DNA of 7,826 nucleotides. Source: Bacteroidales bacterium (lineage in GTDB: Bacteria > Bacteroidota > Bacteroidia > Bacteroidales > Muribaculaceae). Where the stretch lies: contig CAAEIL010000044.1 of NCBI GenBank assembly GCA_900755985.1, forward strand, positions 1 to 7,826. The letters run 5' to 3'. Below, in pieces: positions 1 through 5,807 of this stretch. The notes beneath the pieces are model-generated. The model was not told the DNA's origin. It saw nothing but the letters and a program-made list of their open reading frames with translations, and did not search any database. The position numbers and the translations under genes were made by a program. The number at the start of each line of letters is the position of its first letter. The first letter of the stretch is position 1.

Positions 1-451
1 ATGTGGGGTAGGCGAGGTGTGGAGCGGGCGAGCCTCTGAAACGCAGATCGGGGTCGCGCAGTGATTCGATATACGGACCGTCGACCACACATTCGACATA
101 TTCAAGGATAGTGGCTCTTGGCGGGTCCTTCATGATTTCGTCAATTGTATAGCCGGTGTATAACCATATTGTATATCCGAGCGAATGGATAGCCTTTGCC
201 AGTGCGAGTGTCTGTGCCGGGTGCATCATGGGGTCGCCGCCGGAGAGGGTGACATTAAAGTCTTCTTCTTTGACCACCTCGAGAATCTCGTTTATGGTCA
301 TCAGCTTGCCGCCATTCTCGTCCCATGACTGGGGATTGTGGCAGCCGGGGCAATGATGAGTGCAACCGGCCATATAAATAGACGTGCGAAATCCGGGGCC
401 ATCGACCGTGGTCCCCCGGATTATATCAAGTATGTGCAACGGCGTATCCAT
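1..451 (-). CDS. nrdG: Anaerobic ribonucleotide reductase activating protein (radical SAM), 3' end cut by window edge
   Basis: Reads from the ATG at 451 to the window edge, giving 150 codons without a stop. This is close to the full length of the family (about 150-180 aa). The radical-SAM cluster motif is visible as C30-x3-C34-x2-C37 (AGCTHHCPGCHNPQSW). It is followed by the SAM-binding glycine motif LSGGDP (69-74) and the family-typical WLYTGYT and VDGPY segments. The product uses a 4Fe-4S cluster and S-adenosylmethionine to abstract hydrogen from the glycyl-radical glycine of NrdD, activating it under anoxia. The start is firm because an in-frame TAA lies immediately before the ATG. The gene begins 11 nt after the nrdD stop, so the two are almost certainly co-transcribed. 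The last visible residues (RFRGSPAPHLAYPT) keep the RGS of the usual RGSxNQ motif but not the following NQ. Identity is very secure; the true C-terminus is off the window. Confidence 0.95.
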   Translation of the reverse strand, partial: MDTPLHILDIIRGTTVDGPGFRTSIYMAGCTHHCPGCHNPQSWDENGGKLMTINEILEVVKEEDFNVTLSGGDPMMHPAQTLALAKAIHSLGYTIWLYTGYTIDEIMKDPPRATILEYVECVVDGPYIESLRDPDLRFRGSPAPHLAYPT

Positions 452-462
452 TTATGCGTATG

Positions 463-2667
463 TTATTTATGAACCACGCGGTCGCGAAGTTCGGCCAGCT
501 TGCCGCTGTTCCATCGGTCGGTAGTGCCTACAAGATAACCCGTTATGCGCTGTATGGTTTCGAAATGACAGCCGCATTTGGGGCAGCATTTCTGCTCGGT
601 ATCGGCATTTTCGTAACCGCAGTTGGGGCAGTGATTCCTGTTGTGGTTGACGCTGCCGTAGCCCATATTGTACTTGTCCATCAAATCGACTATCTGCATG
701 ATAGCCTCTTCGTTATGGGTGGCGTCACCGTCAATCTCGACATAGAATATATGTCCGCCTCGGGTCAGCTCGTGATAGGGGGCTTCGATTTTGGCCTTAT
801 GGCGCGGCGAGCAGTGATAGTAGACCGGTATATGATTCGAATTGGTGTAGTAATCTTTATCGGTAATGCCCGGTATTATGCCGAAGGTGATTTTGTCGCG
901 TTTGGTGAAGCGGCCGGACAGTCCCTCGGCGGGAGTGGCAAGTACCGAATAATTATGCTGATACTTTTCGCTGAATTCGTTAACGCGGCTACGCATGTGG
1001 CTGACAATCCTCAACCCTAATTTCTGAGCTTCCTCATCCTCGCCGTGATGTTTGCCCGTAAGAGCGATCAGGCACTCGGCAAGACCGATAAAACCTATGC
1101 CCAGTGTGCCCTGGTTGATTACGCTCTCAATGGTATCGTTGGGTCCGAGTTTGTCAGCGCCGTTCCAAAGCGTGCTCATCACAAGCGGGAATTGTTTGGC
1201 CAGAGCTGTTTTCTGGAACTGGTATCTCTCGTCGAGCTGACGTGCGGTCAGTTCGAGGACCTCGTCGAGCCTGCGGAAGAAAGTCTCGATACGTTCTTCT
1301 TTATCTATAATATTGCGTACTTCGAGCCCCAGCCTTACAATATTGATGGTTGTGAAACTGAGATTTCCTCGTCCGACACTTGTCTTTTCGCCAAACCTGT
1401 TTTCGAACACGCGGGTACGGCAGCCCATCGTAGCTACCTCGTGCAAATAACGTTTGGGGTCATCGGCGTGCCATTCGTCACTTTGATTGAAGGTGGCGTC
1501 GAGGTTAAGGAAGTTGGGGAAGAATCTGCGTGCGGTAACTTTGCAAGCCAGGCGATACAGGTCGTAGTTTGGGTCTTCGGGCAGATAGCTTACACCGCGT
1601 TTCTTTTTCCATATCTGTATGGGGAAGATGGCAGTGGCTCCGTTGCCGACGCCTTCGTAAGTTGAATGGAGCAATTCGCGAATCACGCAACGGCCTTCGG
1701 CCGATGTATCCGTTCCATAATTGATGGATGAGAATACCACCTGATTGCCGCCGCGCGAATGTATGGTGTTCATGTTGTGAATAAAAGCTTCCATTGCCTG
1801 GTGCACACGCCCTACGGTCTTGTTCACGGCGTGCTGCAGCAGGCGTTCTTCGCCTTCGAGATTATCCAGAGGCTTTTTGAGAAAATCCTTTAATTCGGCA
1901 TTGTATAAGTGCGACAGGTCTTTGCCGCTTAAATCTTCGAGGGTCTTTACTTCTTCGATAAAAGAAGAGCGGACAAAGGGAGCGAGATAGAAATCAAACG
2001 CCGGAATTGCCTGACCGCCGTGCATCTCGTTCTGGGCTGTTTCAAGCGAAATGCAGGCAATAACACTTGCGGTCTCTATACGCTTGGCGGGACGGGATTC
2101 GCCATGGCCGGCAACAAAACCCTTGTTGAGAATTTTATCCAGAGGGTGCTGTACGCATGTCAGGGATTTGGTGGGGTAATAGTCTTTGTCGTGGATATGA
2201 ATCAAATTCGATTTCACAGCGTTGCGGACGTCCTCGCTCAGCAGGTAGTCGTCAACAAAGGGTTTGGTGGTCTCGCTCGCAAACTTCATCATCATGCCTG
2301 CGGGTGAGTCGGTGTTCATATTGGCGTTTTCGCGAGTGATGTCGTTGTTCTTGGCTTCAATGATTTCGAGAAAGATGTCGCGGGTTTTGGCGCGGCGGGC
2401 TATCGAACGCTGGTCGCGATAGGCGATATAACGTTTGGCCACATCCTTGCGCGAGGATTTCATTAATTCGAGTTCTACACGGTCTTGAATTTCTTCAACA
2501 CTCATGCGCTCGTTGCCGGTGGTGCTTATTCTATCGGTGATTTTTTGAATCAAAGACTCGTCTTCGCCCAATTCGGTGGTTAACATGGCCTTTCGGATGG
2601 CGGCTTTGATTTTTTCTTCGTTATAACCGACTATTCGGCCGTCGCGTTTTATTATTGTCTGAATCAT
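463..2667 (-). CDS. nrdD: Anaerobic (class III) ribonucleoside-triphosphate reductase, catalytic subunit
   Basis: This 734-residue protein reduces ribonucleoside triphosphates to dNTPs by glycyl/thiyl radical chemistry in the anaerobic cytoplasm. Residues 1-95 form one ATP-cone regulatory domain (IIKRDGRIVGYNEEKI...), which senses ATP/dATP in this family. The barrel follows, with SRGGNQVVFSSINYG near 304-318. C171 (LTCVQHPL) and C416 (ATMGCRTRV) are the likely active-site cysteines, by analogy with C79 and C290 of phage T4 NrdD. A C-terminal zinc ribbon has CPNC at 680-683 and CPKC at 695-698, with extra cysteines at 694 and 700. The glycyl-radical motif RITGYL places the radical on G710, 24 residues before the end. 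All key elements are present, so the enzyme looks intact. Whether it uses formate or a redoxin as reductant cannot be decided by eye. It is the first gene of an nrdD-nrdG operon with its own promoter at 2711-2741. Confidence 0.98.
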   Translation of the reverse strand: MIQTIIKRDGRIVGYNEEKIKAAIRKAMLTTELGEDESLIQKITDRISTTGNERMSVEEIQDRVELELMKSSRKDVAKRYIAYRDQRSIARRAKTRDIFLEIIEAKNNDITRENANMNTDSPAGMMMKFASETTKPFVDDYLLSEDVRNAVKSNLIHIHDKDYYPTKSLTCVQHPLDKILNKGFVAGHGESRPAKRIETASVIACISLETAQNEMHGGQAIPAFDFYLAPFVRSSFIEEVKTLEDLSGKDLSHLYNAELKDFLKKPLDNLEGEERLLQHAVNKTVGRVHQAMEAFIHNMNTIHSRGGNQVVFSSINYGTDTSAEGRCVIRELLHSTYEGVGNGATAIFPIQIWKKKRGVSYLPEDPNYDLYRLACKVTARRFFPNFLNLDATFNQSDEWHADDPKRYLHEVATMGCRTRVFENRFGEKTSVGRGNLSFTTINIVRLGLEVRNIIDKEERIETFFRRLDEVLELTARQLDERYQFQKTALAKQFPLVMSTLWNGADKLGPNDTIESVINQGTLGIGFIGLAECLIALTGKHHGEDEEAQKLGLRIVSHMRSRVNEFSEKYQHNYSVLATPAEGLSGRFTKRDKITFGIIPGITDKDYYTNSNHIPVYYHCSPRHKAKIEAPYHELTRGGHIFYVEIDGDATHNEEAIMQIVDLMDKYNMGYGSVNHNRNHCPNCGYENADTEQKCCPKCGCHFETIQRITGYLVGTTDRWNSGKLAELRDRVVHK

Positions 2668-2710
2668 TGAATTTCTGAAATTAGATTGTGGGGTTAAAGA
2701 AATAGCACTG

Positions 2711-2741
2711 CAAATGTAGTCTAATGTTCTAAGATGGCAAA
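2711..2741 (-). promoter_or_regulatory. Bacteroidota-type promoter for nrdDG
   Basis: On the minus strand, TTTG (2741-2738) is followed by exactly 19 nt and then TACATTTG (2718-2711). This matches the Bacteroidota consensus TTTG-N19-TAnnTTTG. Transcription would start near 2700-2706, giving a 5' leader of about 35-40 nt before the nrdD ATG. I see no clear NrdR box (paired ATP-cone repressor sites) around it. Confidence 0.75.
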
Positions 2742-3287
2742 ATATTTTGCCGCTTTTTATTTAAAATTTTCATTTTGGAAAACATTTGTCACTTCTGTAA
2801 ATGTATAAAATATTGAATATTAAGTATCTAACATTTTGTTTTGGATAACTTGTGTCAAATATTAATTTATCGACTAACTTTAATTGTCATATTTGAGGAA
2901 TTTAAATGTTGTTTTGGGTTGACAAATTTGGAATCTCGATAAAAAACACGAAAGAGCGAGTCTTTGGGCTAAGATGGGTATATTGGATATAATATGCTTA
3001 GCTATTTAAAAATGAGATTGCAAAGGGGTGGGGTGACAGAAAGCCCGGCATACATGCTATTAAGATCCGTAAATGTTAAAATATAGGAAGATAAGCCAAT
3101 GGCACAAGCGTTAGGGAGTGAGCCAAGCCTTTGCGAATGGCTCGCGTGAATGTCCTTGGTGTGATAAAATACTAAAATATAGCTTGTTCGACGGAAAATG
3201 GCGGCGGGGAATGTGGATTGTGATATGGTTTAACATTATTTAATATTTATTTACGCATTTTCGGAAATCTTTTTGGGAATTTGTGTG
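2742..3287. other. AT-rich intergenic stretch without a recognisable gene
   Basis: This lies between the nrdD promoter and the next promoter-like site. No reading frame on either strand resembles a protein. The first 200 nt are strongly AT-rich. A TATAAT at 2988-2993 has a poor upstream partner. From about 3020 to 3220 the base composition becomes more mixed, and this part includes the foldable segment at 3096-3159. No tRNA-like, rRNA-like or insertion-sequence features are visible. Confidence 0.6.
3096..3159 (+). other. Nested stem-loop, possible structured RNA segment
   Basis: Two nested pairings are visible. The outer arm CCAATGGCA (3096-3104) pairs with TGTCCTTGG (3151-3159), with one mismatch and one wobble. 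The inner arm GTGAGCCA (3118-3125) pairs with TGGCTCGC (3138-3145) as 8 pairs with one wobble, around a 12-nt loop. The element is an island of mixed composition in AT-rich DNA. No clear promoter precedes it on either strand, no U-tract follows, and I recognise no known RNA family. It could be a remnant, a small RNA or a chance fold. Confidence 0.3.
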
Positions 3288-3295
3288 TATATTTG
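3288..3295 (+). promoter_or_regulatory. Possible -7 promoter element (TATATTTG)
   Basis: TATATTTG matches the Bacteroidota TAnnTTTG -7 consensus. The nearest upstream TTTG is only 12 nt away (3272-3275) instead of about 19, so this promoter is doubtful. If active, it would start a transcript near 3301 that runs into the hairpin and U-tract at 3401-3436. Confidence 0.3.
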
Positions 3296-3364
3296 CATTG
3301 TATTTGCAAAGATTTGTTTTTGCAACATTGCATTTCCTTAGACAATTATTTTGATAACGTTTTG

Positions 3365-3430
3365 TTAGACATATATACTTGAATTTTGGTTATGAGGGAG
3401 GTGCGTTACTGTGAAGTAGCGCACTTTCAT
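3365..3430 (-). CDS. Possible 21-residue small protein or leader peptide, unknown function
   Basis: A short ORF of 21 codons starts MKVRYFTVTH and ends SSIYV before TAA. The start at 3430 is favoured because GGAGAGGG lies 8 nt upstream, an unusually good Shine-Dalgarno match for this window, where other genes have A/T-rich upstream regions. The same frame is open upstream to an ATG at 3550. That extension (61 aa in total) is Lys/Thr-rich and looks less protein-like. There is no clear TAnnTTTG promoter on the minus strand upstream. The start codon region overlaps the 9-bp hairpin of the opposite strand, so the ORF may be a by-product of a structured RNA. I do not recognise a family. Confidence 0.22.
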   Translation of the reverse strand: MKVRYFTVTHLPHNQNSSIYV

Positions 3431-3443
3431 TGTTTTTTCCCTC
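3394..3443 (+). terminator. Strong hairpin plus U-rich tract (terminator-like, or 3' end of a small RNA)
   Basis: GTGCGTTAC (3401-3409) pairs with GTAGCGCAC (3416-3424) in a 9-bp stem with one G-U wobble and a 6-nt loop. TTTCATTGTTTTTT follows, the form of a plus-strand intrinsic terminator. GAGGG (3394-3398) can additionally pair with CCCTC (3439-3443) across the U-tract. No gene lies upstream on the plus strand, so a short RNA starting near 3301 is the simplest client. The same bases encode the start of a small minus-strand ORF (3365-3430), an alternative reason for the sequence to be conserved. Confidence 0.45.
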
Positions 3444-3611
3444 TCCATTTTGAATTGCTTTTTGTGACCGTCTGTTGTCGGCTTACGGTGTTTTTGATTT
3501 GTTGTTTCTGATTTGTTGAGGCGTTTAGACGCTGTGGTGCATAATTTCATGAAAAAGACAATGGGGTGAAAGACAATGGAGCGTCTATTTGGATTTTTTT
3601 TAGCTAAATAT

Positions 3612-3641
3612 TTTGAAATTGTTCTTTTTGGTGTAAATTTG
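3612..3641 (+). promoter_or_regulatory. Bacteroidota-type promoter for the secreted-protein gene pair
   Basis: TTTG (3612-3615), an 18-nt spacer and TAAATTTG (3634-3641) match the phylum consensus. The expected start near 3646-3650 would leave a leader of about 50 nt before the ATG at 3699. The region just before the ATG (ttataagtaatttttATG) is AT-rich with no Shine-Dalgarno, as is usual in this phylum. Confidence 0.7.
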
Positions 3642-3698
3642 CAAAATCATACTTCGGGAATATTTCCCTTTAGGTTACAATTTTTATAAGTAATTTTT

Positions 3699-4199
3699 AT
3701 GTTTAAGCCTCTCAAAATCACTCTTCGGCGAAGTCTTGCAATGCTGGTCTTTGCCGCCGTTGCTGTGATTCCGGCCAATGCTCAGGGCGATTGTCTCATT
3801 GTTCTGACCAAAGACGGACACAGCTATGAGACCAAAATGACTGACGCTGATCGCATCGAGATTAATGCAGGCAATGTAGTGCTCAGTAAAAAATCGGGCG
3901 ACTCGCAAAGCTATGCCTATGGCGACATCGACCGCATTAAAGTATGGGCAGCCTCCGCAGGCATAGGCGATATTACGGCCGCCGGCAATATTGCGGTCTG
4001 GCCCAAAACCGTCACCGAAACTCTGAACGTTGCCGGGGCCAAATCCGGGACACCCATACGTGTCTATACCCTGGGCGGCGTCCTCGTTGCTTCGGCCACC
4101 GCCACTGACGGTACGGTATGCGTCGACCTTGGCAACGCCCCTGCCGGATACTGCATTGTCAGTATAGGCAATAAATCAGTTAAAATAATCAAGAAATAA
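3699..4199 (+). CDS. Small exported protein with type IX-secretion-like C-terminal domain, unknown function
   Basis: Of 166 residues, 1-28 form a signal peptide: a basic start (KPLKITLRR), a hydrophobic core, and probable cleavage after ANA-28. Residues 31-83 carry a short beta motif (LIVLTKDGHSYETKM ... YAYGDIDRIKVW) of a kind often seen at the start of Bacteroidota exported proteins. Residues 97-166 resemble the Por/type IX sorting domain: IAVWPKTVTETLNV in place of the usual VYPNPV...LNI, then IRVYTLGGVLVASA, APAGYCIVSI and a terminal KIIKK. Almost nothing lies between the beta motif and the tail, so no cargo domain is visible. Export through Sec and perhaps display at or beyond the outer membrane are inferred; many gut Bacteroidales carry such tails without a demonstrated type IX system. 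It is the first gene of a pair, with only 10 nt before the next ATG. Molecular function is unknown. Confidence 0.85.
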   Translation: MFKPLKITLRRSLAMLVFAAVAVIPANAQGDCLIVLTKDGHSYETKMTDADRIEINAGNVVLSKKSGDSQSYAYGDIDRIKVWAASAGIGDITAAGNIAVWPKTVTETLNVAGAKSGTPIRVYTLGGVLVASATATDGTVCVDLGNAPAGYCIVSIGNKSVKIIKK

Positions 4200-4209
4200 C
4201 GTTATCACC

Positions 4210-5346
4210 ATGTATAAGAAAATATTACTCACCGCATTTGCTGCAACTCTCTCGCTGAGTACATTCGCTCAGGACAAAGTCTATCTTATAAAAAATAACG
4301 AAGTCGTCGCCAAATATAATGCCGAAGATGTCGACTATATATCGTTCGAACTTCCCGCCGGCGTTGTTGATAATACCGGCGATGTCGTCAAAAAGACATA
4401 TCTCAGTGCCGTTGGCAAATATTATGGAACACACGACGAGGTTGCTGACTATCAGATTCAGTTCTCGACACGTCCCATAATGGACGAAAATACTCCCGTC
4501 GATTTCCTCTATCTCCAGTTTATGGGCCCCGCTGCCGACTTTCACAATCTCTCGGTTCCCGAAGGAACATATACAGTGCAGGCCGGTGATGCCCGTAAGC
4601 CTCTGACATTCTACAAAGGTGTACGCGAGACAACATCCGAAGGCGAACAAGTAGGCGGCACAATCGTTATCGAGCGTCCTAACAAAGATGACGTCATCGG
4701 CACACTTGTCACCGGCGGTACTTTCACCGTTACTAAAAACGAGAGTTCGTATACTTTCGCCGGCAATCTCAAACTTGAAAACGGCCAGGTTCTCGAATTC
4801 GGCTACGAAGGCGCCTGTGTGGTCGAAAACGAGTCGGATGAAAAAGATGACGCAGACTTCCTGCCGCTGCCCGACAGCAAGCTTACCGGCGATGTCGAGG
4901 TCGAAGTGGGCGAAGCATATTACGGAGGCTACGGCGAAATGTTCTCGGACAAACCCGGCTACGAATATAAATACATCTATCTGTACAGCCCGGACTATTC
5001 AAAAATCTTAGAAGCCGGTTTCCTTGTCAAGAAGTCGGACAATGCATCCATAATACTTCCCAAAGGCAAATATACCGTTGCCAAAGTCGGTTCGGAACTC
5101 TATAACAGCGGCAACAACGTGGCCATCGGGCCGTTCCAGGTTATGGGCGAAACAGGCATAGGTACATACGGATGCTGGATAACGGTCGACTATGCAGACC
5201 AGAGCCCGCTTGTCAGCGGCGAGATTGAGGTCCTCGAAGACTACACCGGCGACAACCTCCTCAAAGTCAACCTTAATCTAAAGGACAACGCCGCCACGCC
5301 TCACACCGTCACCTGCAGCTACAACGGCAGCGCTGACAAACTCTGA
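4210..5346 (+). CDS. Exported beta-rich protein with two tandem repeats of about 167 residues, unknown function
   Basis: Of 378 residues, 1-20 form a Sec signal peptide (LLTAFAATLSLSTFA before QDKVY) without a lipobox cysteine, so it is not an evident lipoprotein. Residues 23-47 (VYLIKNNEVVAKYNAEDVDYISF, split here at its centre) are a short beta motif related in style to the one in the upstream gene. The rest contains two copies of a unit. YYG occurs at 71-73 and 237-239, VPEGTYTV at 116-123 and LPKGKYTV at 283-290. GGTFTV at 169-174 is matched by SGEIEV at 336-341, and each copy ends with a Leu-rich strand then GYEGAC or CSYNGS. Spacing between copies is constant at 166-167 residues. An acidic linker (about 206-215) separates them. 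No sorting tail or catalytic motif is seen. It is probably co-transcribed with the 3699 gene and ended by the 5382-5417 terminator. The family is not recognised; a surface or periplasmic binding or structural role is only a guess. Confidence 0.85.
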   Translation: MYKKILLTAFAATLSLSTFAQDKVYLIKNNEVVAKYNAEDVDYISFELPAGVVDNTGDVVKKTYLSAVGKYYGTHDEVADYQIQFSTRPIMDENTPVDFLYLQFMGPAADFHNLSVPEGTYTVQAGDARKPLTFYKGVRETTSEGEQVGGTIVIERPNKDDVIGTLVTGGTFTVTKNESSYTFAGNLKLENGQVLEFGYEGACVVENESDEKDDADFLPLPDSKLTGDVEVEVGEAYYGGYGEMFSDKPGYEYKYIYLYSPDYSKILEAGFLVKKSDNASIILPKGKYTVAKVGSELYNSGNNVAIGPFQVMGETGIGTYGCWITVDYADQSPLVSGEIEVLEDYTGDNLLKVNLNLKDNAATPHTVTCSYNGSADKL

Positions 5347-5381
5347 GTTGCGGCGTACGTACTTGGCATCTGCCATCTCAT

Positions 5382-5417
5382 ATCTTATCCCGCCCCGTTC
5401 GCGAGGCGGGATAAGAT
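5382..5417 (+). terminator. Intrinsic terminator of the secreted-protein operon
   Basis: ATCTTATCCCGCC (5382-5394) pairs perfectly with GGCGGGATAAGAT (5405-5417) in 13 bp around a 10-nt loop, followed by TTATTTG. It begins 35 nt after the stop of the 4210 gene. The U-tract is short, but the stem is very stable. Confidence 0.8.
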
Positions 5418-5424
5418 TTATTTG

Positions 5425-5483
5425 CCCGGGAGTAAGCCCTTAAGTAAGCCGGGAAGAATGTCGGGAGTTAGCCCGGGAGTAAA
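5425..5483. repeat. Degenerate 12-nt tandem repeat, about five units
   Basis: The segment splits into consecutive units: CCCGGGAGTAAG, CCCTTAAGTAAG, CCGGGAAGAATG, TCGGGAGTTAG (11 nt) and CCCGGGAGTAAA. A decayed sixth unit begins CCCG at 5484. The first and last full units differ by one base. It sits directly behind the operon terminator and has no evident coding role. Confidence 0.65.
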
Positions 5484-5622
5484 CCCGTCAATCCCTGCCG
5501 GCGCAAAGGGTTTGCTGTAGCTAGAGAAACGCGCATGACGCCCCGATTTTTACTAAATATTATTAAACTTATTTAAATAAACATAAAAATTGGCTTCACT
5601 TAACGGCGATTCCCGGCGTCGC
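5484..5622. other. Non-coding spacer with AT-rich block upstream of the rimP promoter
   Basis: No gene is visible. A block at about 5548-5590 is almost pure A/T and lies 35-75 nt upstream of the rimP -33 element. This position would suit an UP-like element that raises promoter activity; that role is inferred from position and composition only. Confidence 0.4.
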
Positions 5623-5655
5623 TATTGCGTGTGCGCGTTTTATTTGCTACCTTTG
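5623..5655 (+). promoter_or_regulatory. Bacteroidota-type promoter for rimP-nusA-infB
   Basis: The -7 element TACCTTTG (5648-5655) fits TAnnTTTG exactly. The -33 element is TATTG (5623-5627), with a 20-nt spacer. Transcription would start near 5660, leaving a leader of about 145 nt before rimP. Confidence 0.7.
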
Positions 5656-5671
5656 TGCAACTTCAGCGATG

Positions 5672-5704
5672 GAGGGGGCCCAAAACCCGGGCTTCCTCTT
5701 TTTG
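5672..5704 (+). terminator. Terminator-like hairpin at the start of the rimP leader (candidate attenuator)
   Basis: GAGGGGGCCC (5672-5681) pairs with GGGCTTCCTC (5689-5698) in 10 pairs, two of them G-U, around the loop AAAACCC. TTTTT and then G follow. It starts only about 10 nt after the expected transcription start, so it cannot be the terminator of an upstream gene read from this promoter. It could stop most transcripts early, protect the 5' end of the mRNA, or terminate read-through from upstream. Confidence 0.6.
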
Positions 5705-5731
5705 TTTGCCCCACGGCTGACACTCCCGCAA

Positions 5732-5774
5732 GACGTTAGCACCTCAGGCGGCGAGACCTGTTGGCTCGGACGTC
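5732..5774 (+). promoter_or_regulatory. Second imperfect stem-loop in the rimP leader
   Basis: GACGT (5732-5736) pairs with ACGTC (5770-5774). Inside, CC (5742-5743) can pair with GG (5763-5764), and CAGG (5745-5748) with CCTG (5757-5760), around CGGCGAGA. Bulges separate the helices. Together with the hairpin at 5672 it suggests a folded leader rather than a plain spacer. I see no known riboswitch core. Confidence 0.35.
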
Positions 5775-5807
5775 CACATGGGTGACAATGGCTGATTAAC
5801 TTTTCAG

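Noticed and set aside
454..1665. Long plus-strand open frames (188 and 206 codons) across the nrdD region
   Set aside because: They lie antisense to a clearly functional nrdD, show no family resemblance and arise from its codon bias.
2964..2993. Sigma70-like promoter, TTGGGC with 18 nt to TATAAT
   Set aside because: The phylum uses TTTG / TAnnTTTG, the -35 match is weak, and TATAAT is expected by chance in AT-rich DNA.
3292..3336. Clustered TTTGCA / TTGCAT copies that look like repeated operator sites
   Set aside because: Spacing is irregular, the copies are short and AT-rich, and no regulator is suggested by them.
3551..3588. Short direct repeat AAAGACAATGG (two copies about 17 nt apart)
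   Set aside because: Too short and too simple in composition to mark an attachment site or insertion-sequence target duplication.
4225..4650. A 141-codon minus-strand frame opposite the 4210 gene
   Set aside because: No ribosome site or family resemblance, and the sense frame has a clear signal peptide and internal repeats.
5347..5520. The frame of the 4210 gene stays open for 57 codons after its TGA, through the tandem repeat, suggesting read-through or a nonsense mutation
   Set aside because: A strong intrinsic terminator lies within this stretch, the translated repeat (PGSK, PLSK, PGRM) does not resemble the upstream protein, and the second repeat unit of that protein is already complete before the TGA.
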